Of a stretch of 64,000 nucleotides of DNA, positions 25,401 through 39,700 are shown piece after piece. Below the pieces are notes generated by a model, which did no database searches, had not been told where the DNA came from, and saw only the letters and a list, made by a program, of their open reading frames with translations. A program made the translations under genes and the position numbers. The stretch is from Ursus arctos. Taxonomy: Eukaryota > Chordata > Mammalia > Carnivora > Ursidae. The stretch is from the NCBI RefSeq assembly GCF_023065955.2, contig NC_079873.1:11856566-11920565 (forward strand), written 5' to 3'. Position 1 is the stretch's first letter. Every line of letters starts with the position of its first letter.

Positions 25401-28400
25401 TCACAACCATCGCTGTCATCACCATTATCATCATCATAAAGCTGACCAGAGAACTAAAACATCTACTTGTGGGCTGGCACTAGACACAGATCTAGTACAG
25501 ACATCATTGTGAAGTATATGCCGTTCATCATGGGTACCTGCCCACCTACCCAGATGCTTAATTGTTTCCCAAAAGTTTAAAAAAAAATAATTTTCCAACT
25601 TTTTTTCCTTTGACAAGTCTCTCATTTCCACAAACTGCTATTCTCAACTAGATGGTAATAGAAAAGCAACTTCCTCAAATTATTTCACAAGGAGGTGGCA
25701 TTTGTAATGGTGGCTGGTATAGGCTTGCACGAGGTCATTGTTAAATATTCAGAAATTTCATACTTGGTAGGAAATCAACAAATGCTACAAATTGGGATAT
25801 TTTTTAAGAAAGCTGGTTAACCAGTTCACCACTATTATAGTAAACAGTAACTCTAATAAGATCACTTTTTAAAATAGTGTTTGTTAACTAATAAAATCCC
25901 AAACAATGAGCCATTGAACTGGAAAATTTTTTATAGTATCATGGCAATTTCTGGATGAAAACGAGATCCCTTTTCAGTATCTCCTAGTCACAGAAATGGG
26001 TTAAGCTGATCTTGGATAATAATACTGTTTATTTAGTGCATGCTATATTCTAGGTACTTTATACATATTTATCTCATCCAATCCTCACGGAAGCCCTGTG
26101 AGACATTATCTTCTTACTACAGATGGAGAAACAGTCCAATGGAAATTGGATGACTCGACCAAGATCATTTGGCTAAAGGGTATAGCTGGTGTTTGAGTTC
26201 ACCTAATTTGGCCTCCAATGACTGCATACTTTACAGCCAGCAGCTATGAATAATCAATGTAATGCTGTTACTGACACAGGTAAATGCTTTCCTTGAGAAT
26301 TTTCCTCAACAGTAAGTTTCAATATGCATATGTCATAGATGACAGTGGCACACTTCTCCACAGAAGCAAAATGGTAACTGAGATGACCCTGCAGACTCTC
26401 CTGGCTTTCTAAATTTAAGATTTTGTATCATGCAAACTATGTTCATTAATATGTAATGTATGGATTGAATTGTTGAGCAAATCTTTGTCTTCCTCAGGAC
26501 TAAAGGCATTGGGGGCAACTCCAGCCTTTTCCATGATTAGAAAGGGCTTTCATCACCATTACCAGGGCTCTCCCCACTCCAGACTGCACCCTCTCCATAC
26601 CTTTGAAGAAATACTTTGCCCAAGAGAAGCCCACCACAGATTGTATCTAACTTAAAACACAACAAATCAATTTATCTTCAGAAGGTTGTCATAACTGTCC
26701 CGACTCTATTTGCCAATTAGTGATGCTCTCCAGGTTTACGCAAGAGATTTGTCTATCTGTTTTCCTAGTCTGAACACAAAATGAATTTGCGAAGGCAAGG
26801 TTGTGACAACAGCCTCACTTCTCCCGGGTAACAGATTATGATGCTACACACCCAATTATTATATTACCGCAGAACCTGCTCAGCAGGAAAGAGATAGCAC
26901 AAGCTGGAAGACCAGTAAATGGCAGGATAATAAAATAACAGTAACAGCTAACACTTATTGAGCGCTCACCGTGGGCCAGGCACCACTCTAAGCACGCCAC
27001 TGCATTAACTCTTTTTATCCCACCAAGTTCATTATTACCGGTATACCTCGCTGTCACTCTAGCAAAGTTATCTCTGCACAGGCCACAAAGAAAGATTTAA
27101 CCAACTCGACACTAGCACTGCAAACCATATTCTCCTAAGCTTGGGTTCCCTGACTCATTGCCTGCGCTTCCTGATATGCATAGAGTTAATGGATTACATA
27201 CAAGAGCAGAATCTACGATACAAATACTTTGAATCTAAGCAGTATGTCTCACCTTCAATCCTTCTAACTCCTACAGTATATTGTGCGAGTGAGAAAACTG
27301 GGAACCAAGGAGATGAAGTGAATTTATAGAGGTTATGATCCTTAAAACCACAGAATCACAGCATTCTAGGATTAATATGTAACTTTAAAATATTAAACAT
27401 AAGTAGTCAAATCTTGCAAGGGAACCTTTCTTAATATTCAAAAAAAAAAACTGAAAACAAAACAAATTGACAATTTGTACCAAGGCTCTTTGCATTGCAT
27501 GTCATGCCAAGATGAAGAAAATCAGGCAAGTAGAACTTGATTTTAATCTTTGAGTTTAAGTTGGGGACTAGACAATAAATCTCATTTATTCCAGAGCATT
27601 TCATTTATCATCTCTGAAAAAAAGTTATAAAGGCCAACATTTGAAATGATTCCTTTCTGCTTGTAACTAGAGTGAGACATATGTTAACTAGCAAACCTCC
27701 AGAGAAACATCTAGTTGAACCCACACTTGGCCAAACTCATCCCACAGTGGGCATCGGCCCTTCTGAAAACCAATGTATGTCCCTGTGATTCCCACTTATC
27801 AGAATTTCTCTTCCTCGGTATCAGCCGAGAAGGTTTTAGAAGAATCAAATTGTCTAGTGAAGAGTAAGGACTCTCCCCACTTCCCCTCTGGATCAGAAGT
27901 ACTTGTAAACAATATTTTCTCCTTTCATCATGCTGAAAAATCCTATCCTCCTCTCCTCCTGTCCCACTACCTTAGTAACTTTCCCACTGGTCTGAAATTC
28001 TTCCTTGAAGTAACTGCAATAATTTAGACAGCAAAGTTTGTAGGTGCCCCCAGAATCCAGGTAAAGGAACTCAGGGAGTAGGAATCTCCAAATTGGAAGC
28101 TCTCAAACTAAGTGAATTAGAATAACCTGGATATTCATTAAAATCCATCCCCTTCACCGATTATAATTTAGAAAGTCTGCAGTAGGGCAAAGTAACCTAT
28201 ATTTTAAATGAGTGTTCCAGGTGATTCTGATGCAAGGTATTGATTCAAAGTTCACTTCAAGGAACATGATTCCATATAATACTATAGGCACTAGAGGGAC
28301 AAGCAATTGTTGAAAGGAGGGAAGTATAGAATCACAAGAGTATCTGGGACATGATGGTGGCTGTAGGCACTGGGCCAAGAAAAGGCAAGCCAAGCTGGGG

Positions 28401-30742
28401 CTGCATGGAAAGAACTGTGGAACTGCTGGCATTTGGAGGTAGAGGACTATTAAAGATTAACTCTGCCTACCCAAAAAGTCTGCTTAGCTTTGTACATCTA
28501 ACTTAAAAAAGCATATTACAGATATTAAAATCAATTACTGATATGAAATATTCATATGATGTAGAATAAAGAAATAGATAGTAATGGAAGCAGTCATAGT
28601 AAGGGACACTGGTCTCTAAAAAGTCTCTAAACACAAGAGCCTACGTGATATTTTGATAATCACCAATATTTTCAAAGTTTCAGATTTAAGGCATTATCTT
28701 CAGCTTGGGGAAAATCCTCTCCTTAATTTTCCAAGTCATGAGGAAATAGGAAAATCCTCCCTAAATCACTCCGTTTAAGTATCTTACCTTCTACGTTGCC
28801 GGATTCCTGATAAAATCAACAGCATGACTGCCACTATGACGATGCAAAATATCACACTGAATATAATAATCCAGATGGGCACAGATGGGTCAGTGGGTGG
28901 TGCAAGAGTGGAAGGAATTTTTAAAAATTCCAGGGTCTGATCATTCAAAAAGAAGGCATTGTTGATCCGGTTTCTATTCATTCTACAATATAATGATGAT
29001 TAAAAACAAACAAGAGAGGAAAAAAATTAGAAACAGAAGGTACAGACCTATCTCTCCATGATTACAATTACCTCTATAAACAGAGCATCCCTGTAGGAAG
29101 GGACCTCAGGTTGACTAGACAGTTTGACGGGGGCAATCATGTCGTGGTACTTTTTCCATAGCAGTGCTGGCTGCTACAGAAAGGCTCGCCTACTGCCCTC
29201 CATAGTTGGGAATGTCCTGGAAGTAACCAGAAGTCATGAGCTTCAAGCTCTGCCCACCATGTTTTATTTCCAGAAAGGTAGCATCTAGACTAAGATGACA
29301 CAACTCTTAAGGTGGCTTACACAAATACCAACAGCCGGAAGAGGTAAAATAATGTGTAAAAAAGTGGGTGATAAACATAAGAAAAAAAACAGGAATAAAA
29401 AAGAAAACATGAAGCCAGGAGCAGCTGCAAATCCATCAATTTGATTTTTTTCATTAATTCAATAAACATTTGCTGATAACTTACCAAGTACCAGATAATG
29501 GTGCTAAGTGCTGGAGATACAAAGTGAAATGAAAATACCAAGGCGCTTATAGTCTAGTACAGTCTAGAAGGATGGCACATCAGTCCCTCCACAATCACAG
29601 TGCAGTGCAAAATGTTCCATGAGAGAGGTAAATATGGCCACGATAGGAGGCAGTGGAGGGCCAAGTACACCATATTGAGAAGTCAGGGCTGCTTTCCTGA
29701 GAAAGCAACTTTTGAGCTGTGTTTCGAGGGACACATAGGAATTCTTGAGACCAAAGTGTGTATTGAGCACAGGAAAGGAGACAATGGTATAGATTTGTTC
29801 AGGAAACTACAAGTTTCATATGACTAAAGTCACTGGTGCTTGAGAAGTCCAAAAATCTAGAAAAATATCAAGGTAAATGAATTACTCTTACCAGGGAAAA
29901 TCTGCATTTTTGGTGGTGGCAGCAGTTAGGGAGGGGTTGATAGCAAAGACTTATTTGAATAAGTGAATTTCTAACTGGAATTTGCAAACTATCTGAGGAG
30001 ATTTCTTGGGGATATCGTATGGCCTTTACTGAATTCACACTAGACAAGCTGACTTCATCTACCTCTAGAGCAGCAGTGGAAAATACATATATAATGTGAG
30101 CTTCATGTGTGACTTCAAATTCTCTAGGAGGTACATTTTAAGGAAAAGTAAAAAGAAACAGGTGAAATTATTTTAATATTTTAAAGTAGGCTCCACACCC
30201 AACATGGGGCTTGAACTCGCAGCCCTGAGATCAAGAGTCGCATGGTCTACTGACCAAGCCAGCCAGGCACCCCGAGACTATTTTAAGAATTTTTTTGCCC
30301 AATAAATCCAGAAAAATACGATTTCAACCTGCAATCAATATTGAGTTGGTTTGCACTTTATTCTGTACTCAATCTTTGCAATCTGATGTGCACTTACACT
30401 TAGGGTGTATCTAATCTTATACTAGCTACATTTCAAGGGCTCAATAGCCACATATGGGGGGTGACTACCATCCTGGACAGTGCAGGTCTTGAATCTGACA
30501 GAAATGGCTTGAGAATCTCTGCAGTTCAGCACTAGGCTATCAGCAAAGACCTTCTTTAGCAAATAAAAATCTATGTTGAGGCATGATTATTCACGAATGT
30601 GAAAAAGAATCCCAGCCAGATAATCTATAGCAGGGGATAATGCTAATGTAATTTTTTATCATAATATCCTCTAGTTCCACCCACCCATGTCATTGCAAAT
30701 GGCAAGATTTCATTCTTTTTGATGGCTGAGTAATATTCCAGT

Positions 30743-30798
<56 letters not shown>

Positions 30799-33700
30799 TC
30801 TTTTTTATCCATTCATCTGTTGATGGACATCTGGGCTCTTTCCATATTTTGGTTAATGTCAAACTATGGAAAGTCTGCTTTTTCTATAACCTATCATTGA
30901 TAATCTGGGAATACAAACCTCTCTACAAAATAATGAACCCCACTACTAAGGTATAACTCAGAATAAAATGAGAAGTTGCTCAGTATTTTCACTCTTTCTA
31001 CCTGGTTAGTGAACACTTTGCTGTTCTTTTGCCTCTCAGGCTGATTAGAAGTTCTAGATCAGTACAGACTAAATCTCCAACCACCATTGAAATCCCCAAT
31101 AGGTGTCAATCACATGGATATCTTGCAGCCAAGATTGGCCTAATAAGGCCAGGCCCTCATAACACAGCTAAAACAGACACCTTAGAACTGGTGAGTCATT
31201 CCCTCAAGTAATCCCATAGGTGTGCATGCTCTGGGGGAGAGGAAAAAACACCACTGGATGTGATGGCAGTATGCCTGGGTTCAAGTCCTCGCTCTTCATT
31301 TTTCTAGTGTGGTGGCCTCAGCAAATCGATTAGTCTCCCTGAGTCTTAGTTCCCTCATTTATAAACCAGGGATAATAATAATCATGCTGGGGCGCTTGGG
31401 TGGCTCAGCTGGTTAAGCATCTGCCTTCAGCTCAGGTCACGATCCCGGAGTCCCGGATTGAGCCCCGTAACAGGCTCCCTGCTCAGTGGGAAGCCTGCTT
31501 CTCCCTCTATCCCTCACTTCTCTTTCTCTCTCTCTCAGATAAATAAATGAAATCTTTAAAAAAAGTAATTACTCAAAAGTGATTGGTGTTGACATTAAAT
31601 GCCACAGATGTGCAGGAACACGCTTTACGGCAGAAAGGGTTGTACAAATATGAAGTGGAATCAGCATTATTTTGCCCAACTCCACAGATTCTTCAGCCTT
31701 GAAATCCCTGTTATCTGCCCTCTAGCTGCCATCCCCTTGCTTTTCATGTTATCCTTCCTTCTTGTTATCATTCTCTTTATTTTCATACAATCCTGATGAG
31801 ACCTATTCCTGACATAAATTCTCATTCTCTCGGCCAACGTCACCCCCTAAGTAGCTTCTCCTGCTAGGACCTTTGACAGAGACACTTTGCTGTGGACATA
31901 TTCACCTGCATCCTCCACCTTCACCCCCAACACTCACTCTCCTCCCTCACATTAATGGAAGCCTGCTTTCACCGTAGTGCCTGCATTTCCTTGTAGCCCT
32001 CCCAGATCATGGGGAAGGCTTGAATAAAACTCCTTTTCACGTGAAATACAGTGTCCCTAATTCTTATTCCCTGAGTCGTGGGTCTTAACAATATTTTTTA
32101 GTGGCAAAAGTACAGGAACAATGTAGTTCAAGCCTTTTTGTTAAAGCAGATTAAATCATTTCCCTCTAGTATAGATCCTCAAGGCCTTTGCTTCGGCAAG
32201 GGAAATGGATGATTGTTCACACAAAAACCTTTGGCATTAATTATATACTCATTATCTTAAATGTTAATATTTTACAGAGAACAAATGAGTTCTTATACTA
32301 GATATTTCTCCTTGGTAAAGAGAATAATGTGTATTTTGGTAACTTGTAAGTCTGTTGTGAGGGTGAGTTACTTTGTTTCATTCGTTCTTTTTCCAGAAAT
32401 AGTTTATTTTCTGAACTCATTTTCCAATATACCTTTGCCCAACATTAATCATTTGAGGGATGCAAAGTTTACATGCATAACGTACACATTGATTGAAGTA
32501 AAAACAAACTGCATCCTTCTTTGAAGTCAAGAATACACTTCACTTTTGAAAGTTTGTTATGATCACAAGGAGAGGCGGAGGGGAACTCTCAGGAAAAACT
32601 GTAAAATTTGAAATGGGTAAAAAATATTACTGAGTATCTGGTGAATACATCTTTCTGGACAATTTATACCTTCTATTTGTCTTTGAGTTATTTTGCAGAT
32701 CTGTAAGTGGTAGAGAACTGACATAATATAAGTGATTCTTGTTCAGAGAAAATCAAGTGAATTGTGTCTGGTAGAATATGATTGATCACTACCTGATGGA
32801 TAGAATGGTGCATCTTTTTGTAAATGGACATCACCATTCCTTGATTCCCATAGATGCATGGTTCCTTGAAGTCTCCTTTGAACTGGTTTTACCATTTTAC
32901 TGGTTCCCTCATTAATTAACAAGACAATAAAATCTTTAGTGGCATTTATTTTTAATTTGTATGAGAGTCATGCTTTTACCTTGTTTTCAAAAAGTATCTT
33001 TTAAAGGCAAAGACTGTACATTAACTAATGAAGCTAAGTCCTTAGAGACCCAAGAAATGAGAATATTTTTATTGGTTTTTAACTAAAAGTCAAAGGTATG
33101 ACTTGTCCTTCAAAATACCTTACATTTATTAACTCATTTAACCTTCTCAACAACTCTGAGAGGTTCCATAACTATTCCCGTTTTATAGATTATAAGAGGA
33201 TAACAAAGTGAGGGGAAGTAACTTGTCTGTAATCAAGAGACAAAACCAGAATTTAAAACCTAGCATTTGGCCTCCAGAATCCATGTGATGAACCATCACA
33301 CAACAGCACCGTACAAGGTGTTCTTGCTGAAAGACGACAGCACTAAACATTCATAGCTAATATTTAAACCAGGGTTTCTCAGCCACAGCACGCTTGACAT
33401 TTGGGGTTGAATAATTCTTTGTTCTGAGGGGCTGTCCTGTGCATGGTAGGATGTTTAGCAGCACCCCTAACTTCTGTCTATTCAACACCCCCCCACCTCA
33501 ATTGTGACAACAAAAATGTCTCTAGACATTACCAAATGTCTCCTTGGAGGCAAAATTGTCCCTGGATGAGAAACACTGATCCAAACTAATCCCTAATACA
33601 AACTAACAAAATTAAATCTCTCACATATTAATAAATAAATCATTGTGAGGCAGAGAGAGAATTCTTCAAAATTTATGAAAACAGTCAAATCAATCAACAA

Positions 33701-36700
33701 GCTGATATACCAGTAGAAGACATATTTAGTGGTGATTACCTTATGGCTGACTGTATCTCAACAGCAGGAAGGGTGTAATTTTTTGAAGGATCTGTAACCA
33801 CAAACCAGAATGACACCCGCTGGGTTACATTGCAAAGCAGGACATGAGAAATTCTGCAGATGATGGGGAAAAAAAAAAATAAGCGAATAATGACTAATTC
33901 CATTAGGACATCTGCTCTGGTGTTATTACCATCTTAAAAGGTGTCTTAGTTATGAATGAAGTCATTTATACCATTTTAAGAAATGCCTTATTAAGAAGAA
34001 AATAACATAGGAAATTTCCTTTGTTTCAAAATCAGATACTTAGGGATCATTCTTTAAATAAGAATCTACCAAAATGAAAAAATAACAAAAAGTAACAGTA
34101 GAGAGTGTTAAGGATCTCATTCTCCATCACCTGTTAGCTGACAGCACCCCGGCTTCCCCAACACTGGGCCTCTTTCTGAACCAAAGATGCCTTTGGTGTT
34201 TCCTCATCAAGCTCTTTTTAGCCTCATTCAGCCTTGCACATCTCAGATTCAGACAAATCAGTTGCCACCCCTTGGTCCAATACTTGCTTGCTGTGTTGGC
34301 CACACTGCTGTCCCTCTCCCACTTCAGTAGTGGAGCGGACGCAATGACGCAATACGAGACCTCCAAGCTGAAGTGCTATCGTCAATTTACCAGCAGCCTT
34401 TAAACACTGTTTCTGCAATTACCTGCTTATCAACTGTCAACTGGGATTGTGCCACACCACTCTGTATACATACATTACCACTAGATATGACAGGGAAGAA
34501 ATGACATTCGTGTTCAGATTGGAGACAATTATATATGAATGTATGAAAGATATAAAAGTTGAAAATTACAGGAGTGTCCACATAAATCAATGCTGTCAGA
34601 GCTAAAACATAAATTATGAATGGCATTTGCCATTTCCCTAAGAGCAAAATTGCTAGAAGTGACATTAGCAACCATTCTGGAAGATCAAAGCACACATCCC
34701 CTTTACCAATAAACATAAATTCCTCTTCCTTTAAAACAGCATTCAAGTGCATGATGTTCATTTTTACAATAATGAAGAAGGAGAGTGCCATTCTGTCGAT
34801 TTTCTGTAATTCTCAGGACCTGATCGGAATGACTACATTTTTCCCGTTTTAAGTGTCAGGTACAAAAGCCAAAGTCTTCGTGGCCCCTCTGCCTAGAGCC
34901 AAGCGCCTGGGACCTGCAGTGGGAGCTAGAGGTTCCCTGTCCTCAAGAGCAGTGGGCTCCCGGAGCAGTCGCCGCGTCCACGGGGCCCTGGCCTGGCTCG
35001 TGCAGGGCCCGTGTCCAGAGGGTTCCCCGCTCATGACCCCACGCGCTGCCCTTGCGCCCGGATCTCAACGGCCGCCGTACCCCTGCGTGTTCCGCGTCTA
35101 CAGACACTTGGGGCACTTGCGGAAGCCGAATTTCCCCCTCGAAGGCCCCGACCCCGCCGCCCCGCGAACATGGGCAGCTACCTGAGCAGATCCCTGGGCT
35201 CAGCCAAGGCCGCGCCGCGACGCCCCGCTTGGAGGCCCCGGTCCCCGCGGTCCAGGCCCGCCTACCGCCCACTGGGCCCGGTTCAGAGCCAAGTCATCTC
35301 CATCCACCGGGAGCGCTGGATCCGGAGCCGGCCCCACCCCACCATGCCGCCCCACCTGGACCACCCCGGAGTCCAGAGGGTGATAGTCCCCAAGGCCTGG
35401 AGGCGCTTTCACGGCAAATCACCCCTCCAGACCTTCCTGGGGTTGGAGTTCTCTAGCAATCGCAAGAGTTTCGTGAAGCAGTGGCATTGGAAAACCCAGA
35501 ACCTCCTGAACATCTGGAACATGGTGACCACCAAAATGACTCCTCCTGAGTGCAGTGGGAGCTTCAGCAGGGGCCCACCCATGCAGGAGCACCCGGACTC
35601 CTGTGCCAAGGAGAGCCGGCTGAGGGCTCGGAGCCGATGCAAGAAAGGAAAAAAGAGGATCCACAGACCTCTCCAGTTTGAAGCGCCCCACGCCAAGAGA
35701 AGGAGGCAGAGCCCAGGGGCCAAGCCATCTGCCTTCAAGCCTGTGTGGAAAGATGGAGTGGTCCCTTCCTTTGTGCCCAGGCCTGGGCCTCTGAGAAGAG
35801 GCCTCTGCTCCTGGGATCCCAGTGATGGAGAGGACACCCGCCCCGGGCCTGACCTGCTGCCAGGACACCACCAGGCCACGGCAGAGTGACCGGGCCTGGG
35901 CTGAAGAGCACATCAGTGCTCCCCAGGGCCTGGGCCCTCCTGCAGCCCGAGGTCCCCCTTGTATCCTGAGCCAGAGCCCTGCCCCCACCACCTCCTGAGA
36001 CTCAAACCCACAATTCTTTTACCCTGCTGACCCCTGCTCTACCCCTGCAGGAGTGACTGACCCCGCCAGTCAGCCCTCACCACTCCAGCAGGCAGCTCCG
36101 CCAAGCCCCCAGACCCACCTCTCCCGACCCTGCAGAGCCCATGCTGAAGAAATAGTATTGCTGTCAAAATCTCTGCCTTCCTCCTGCCCACCCACTCCTC
36201 CTGCCTCTTCCCTGGAAACACACTTAGCAGGAAGGCATGCTTCTCCCCTATTTTCCCAGCTTCTGGAGTGAAAACAGTGTTCTTCTTTTAATGATAATAA
36301 TAAACAAAATCATTATCATACAGAGTGTCTTTGTCTTTCTTTCCAAGATACATATATTAGGATTCTGTCTACACCGTGAATTCTCTACCTTGGCACTGTT
36401 AACATTCGGGGCCAGATAATTCGTTGTTGTTCGTTGGGTGCTGTCCTCTGCATTGTAGGGTTTTAGCAGAATCCGTGTCTTCCATCCTCTAGGGGCCAGC
36501 AGCATACCCACATTGTGAAAATACAAAAATATTTCCAAACATTGCCATATATTCCAGAGGGAGGTGGAGGGGGGTGTCGTGGGGTGTGGGGGGTGGGCGG
36601 GAAGTAGTAAAAAACAAAACCAAAAGAAACACCACACTGGTGGAAAACCTCTGAGGGACAGTGACCTCTACTGGCAGACAACAGTCAAGCTTGGTCTCCC

Positions 36701-39700
36701 AAAATAGGCTATTTTAAAACACAGCAAAGCCCCAGGAGAAGAACAAACCGAAGTGGTACCTGCTTGGCAAAAACAATTCCCCCAGTTACTGTATGGTGAC
36801 TAATATAACAAAATAAAAATTATAAAAATAAATAAATAAATAAATAAAAATTGAAAAAAAAAATTCCCCCAGTTTTGGAGAATGCTGTGGACTGTGAATG
36901 ATTTAGATAGTTTGGCTCTATTAATCATCAGAAAATGCAAAATTTAAAAAAAAAATAACCTACTCTTTTAAGCTCCTCAGGTTGGCAAAATTGAAAATGC
37001 TAAATAGCATGAATTGCTGGTAAAGACACTGAGAATTGGAACCCCAGGCAGTCCTGTGAGTGTGAACAGGTCCAGCCAATCTGCAGCAGCACTTGGAAGT
37101 CTTTCCTAGAGGAGAGCGTGACTGTGAGAAACTCTCCCACGTGTGCTTGCACACACGCACGCACACACACACGCACACACTGGTGAGGATGTTCTTCCCA
37201 GCACTCTGTCAGAGCAGAGAGCTGGAACAACCTACATGCCCACGCACCCGGGAATGGATAAAGTAAACATGCTATGTGCTTTCAAGGGAATAGTGTTCTG
37301 TAAAGTGAAGGAAAGAAACAGCCTAAGGATTCTCCACTCTTGGGCTAGCGGGCCACATAATTCTGTGCATCGCAGGATGTCGAGCGGCACACCTGGCCTT
37401 TATCGCCCAGATATCAGTAGGACCACCTCCAGTGGGGACAGTCAAATACATCTGCAGGCATTGCCAGATATCCCCAGAGGGACAAATATCACCCCCAGAC
37501 ATCACTGAACTGGAGCTACATATTTTTCACGATAGGTTACATCTCAAAAATACACTGGTGAATGAAAAAGATGGGGAGTGCTCTATTATGTGTAGCACGT
37601 GCCGTTTACAGAATTTAAGCACATGCAAAGTAATATTGCTGGAAAAATGGGGAAGCCAGGAACCGGGTAAGAGGTCATCTGGACACTGCCTGCATTGTTC
37701 TTTCCATCTAAAGCCTCTTAAATACTGTTCAAACATGAATTTCACAGCATCCCCCTTGGAAAGTCAGAGAATAAACAAAGCAAAGTCTCTTCTCCCATGG
37801 AGCTTGCTTTCTAAGGGGATACAGACAGAAGATAAACAAGTAAATGGACACACTAGCAGGTGTGGAGAAGTGCTAGAAAGAAAAATAAAGGAGGAGGAGG
37901 GACACGTACGAGTCCACTAACACAACTGTGACCCCACGTACTTTCCCGTGTCCCCATCACCATGGAACTACACCATCCTTTACTACGAACTCAAGTTCTT
38001 TACTCGGGGTTTCCACTGGTGGCAAATCATGCTTTCGTGGAGAACCTAGCAAAGAGATTGAAAATATTTTATCTACCTAGATAGAAAGATTGCTAGAAGA
38101 TTCAAATTGTTGCTGAAAATATTAAACTCAACATTTTCAATGTTGACAGTTACTGTTAGATACCAAATGTCCTGGACTGAACCTCTAGAAATCAAGTTTG
38201 TGTTTTGAAGTTTACTACCCGCCATTGGCTAGACTAGAGACAAGGCATTTCACTCTACATGAGTTGCTAGAAAGGGCTTGAGATCTTAGCGTGTCCACGA
38301 GGGTGCTGGTGGCATTTTGAGTAGGAAATTCCTTATTATGTGGGACTGTCCTGAGCTTGGCACCACGTTGATTATCTCTCAGCCCTGCCGTCTAAATGCC
38401 ACAACACTCTGCAGGCATAGATGCAGCCCCGAAACACACCACATTTCCATATGCTACCTGGATGGGGTCAGAACCGTACCCACACCAGAAACACTTATAA
38501 ACCTCCTCCAAAGCGTCAAAGTCCTGAAAACCAAGGCAGACCAAGTCCATGAAAACCAAAGGAAGATGGAGAAGCTGTCTCCATTGCCAGAGTGATCACT
38601 GAAGAGGCCTAGATTCTGGAACAGAAGAAGGACATCAGGGAAAAAGGGAAGGGGTCTGAAACATTCCTTAGTTTAATAATATTGAAATCATGACAGTCCC
38701 TTAATTTCGATATATCTATCGTGGTTATTTAATATAATAGCATTAGGGAAGTGGGTGAAGAGTCGAGAGCAGTTTCTCAAACTCAGCACTATTAACATTT
38801 CAGGCCGGATAAGTCTTACTTGTGGGAGGCTGTCTATTCTTTTGTAGCATGTGTACCACATCCCCAGCCTCTACATGCTCGAGGCTAGTAGCACGTCCAA
38901 CTGTAAAACCAGAGTACCTCCAGACAGTTTGAAATATCCTCAGGAGCAGTGGAGGGAAGAAATCCCTCAAGGTTGAGGACCGTTGGTACACAGGATCTCC
39001 CTATATCATCTCTGCAAGTCTTTTGTAAATTTGGATGCATTTTTTCTAATTAAATACATACAAATACAGGAGCAAAGCGGTTGGTTTTAAAGTTGCCTGG
39101 GTACGGTAATATGATCTACAAGACTAAAACACGGCAGTGGGTAAATAATAGTTTTACTGGCTTCATTGATAAAGAGATAACATAGAAATGTACTCTGAAA
39201 ATAAGAGTCATCTTCAAATGCAAGATACTGGCATCCACCAGCATAACAGTGGTCTTAGTAATTATGTAAAATATTTGGAAATTCTGTTATGTGTTCAAAC
39301 ATATCAAGGATATCAGGGAGCCTCGCACTGTACTAGGGTCCTATGAAGCACTATTTCCATCACCTCTCCAGGATGCATAGAGTGAAAAATGGGAATAATA
39401 TTCACTGCTGAGGGGTCTTCGACTAGAGAATATTAAGTATCCTCCCTACATAGTGGTTCCTCCATAAAAGAAGTCCAGGAGTTTTAGAAAACAGAAAAGT
39501 AACTTTGTGCTCAACAAATAGCAACCATAGAAATATAATGACTGAGAAGAGTTTCTGTTTTGTTCAGGTACAGGCAGTTGAAGTAGGAATGAGTATGCCC
39601 ACTTCCTAAAGGAACAAGGTTGTGGGAAAGGCCAGGGGAGACAAGCCCCTGCTTCTGGAGACAGCTGTAAGGTGAAGGCTGTAGAAGAAGACAGAGAAAC

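Larger units (their letters stand above)
34860..36320 (+). pseudogene. Extent of the POM121-like retrocopy, including a frame-shifted 5' part
   Basis: GC-rich, intron-free sequence begins near 34860 and ends shortly after a poly(A) signal at 36299-36304. Upstream of MGSYL, another frame (34853-35185) encodes FPLEGPDPAAP, matching LEGPDPAE just ahead of MGSYLG in POM121. Those two pieces are contiguous in POM121 but in different frames here, so a small indel broke the original frame. The 239-codon ORF therefore uses a downstream start. I found no clear poly(A) tail or target-site duplication, suggesting an old insertion. Confidence 0.65.

Noticed and set aside
35409..35991. Long minus-strand ORFs opposite the POM121-like frame
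   Set aside because: Shadows of the plus-strand coding sequence; only the plus frame carries family motifs.
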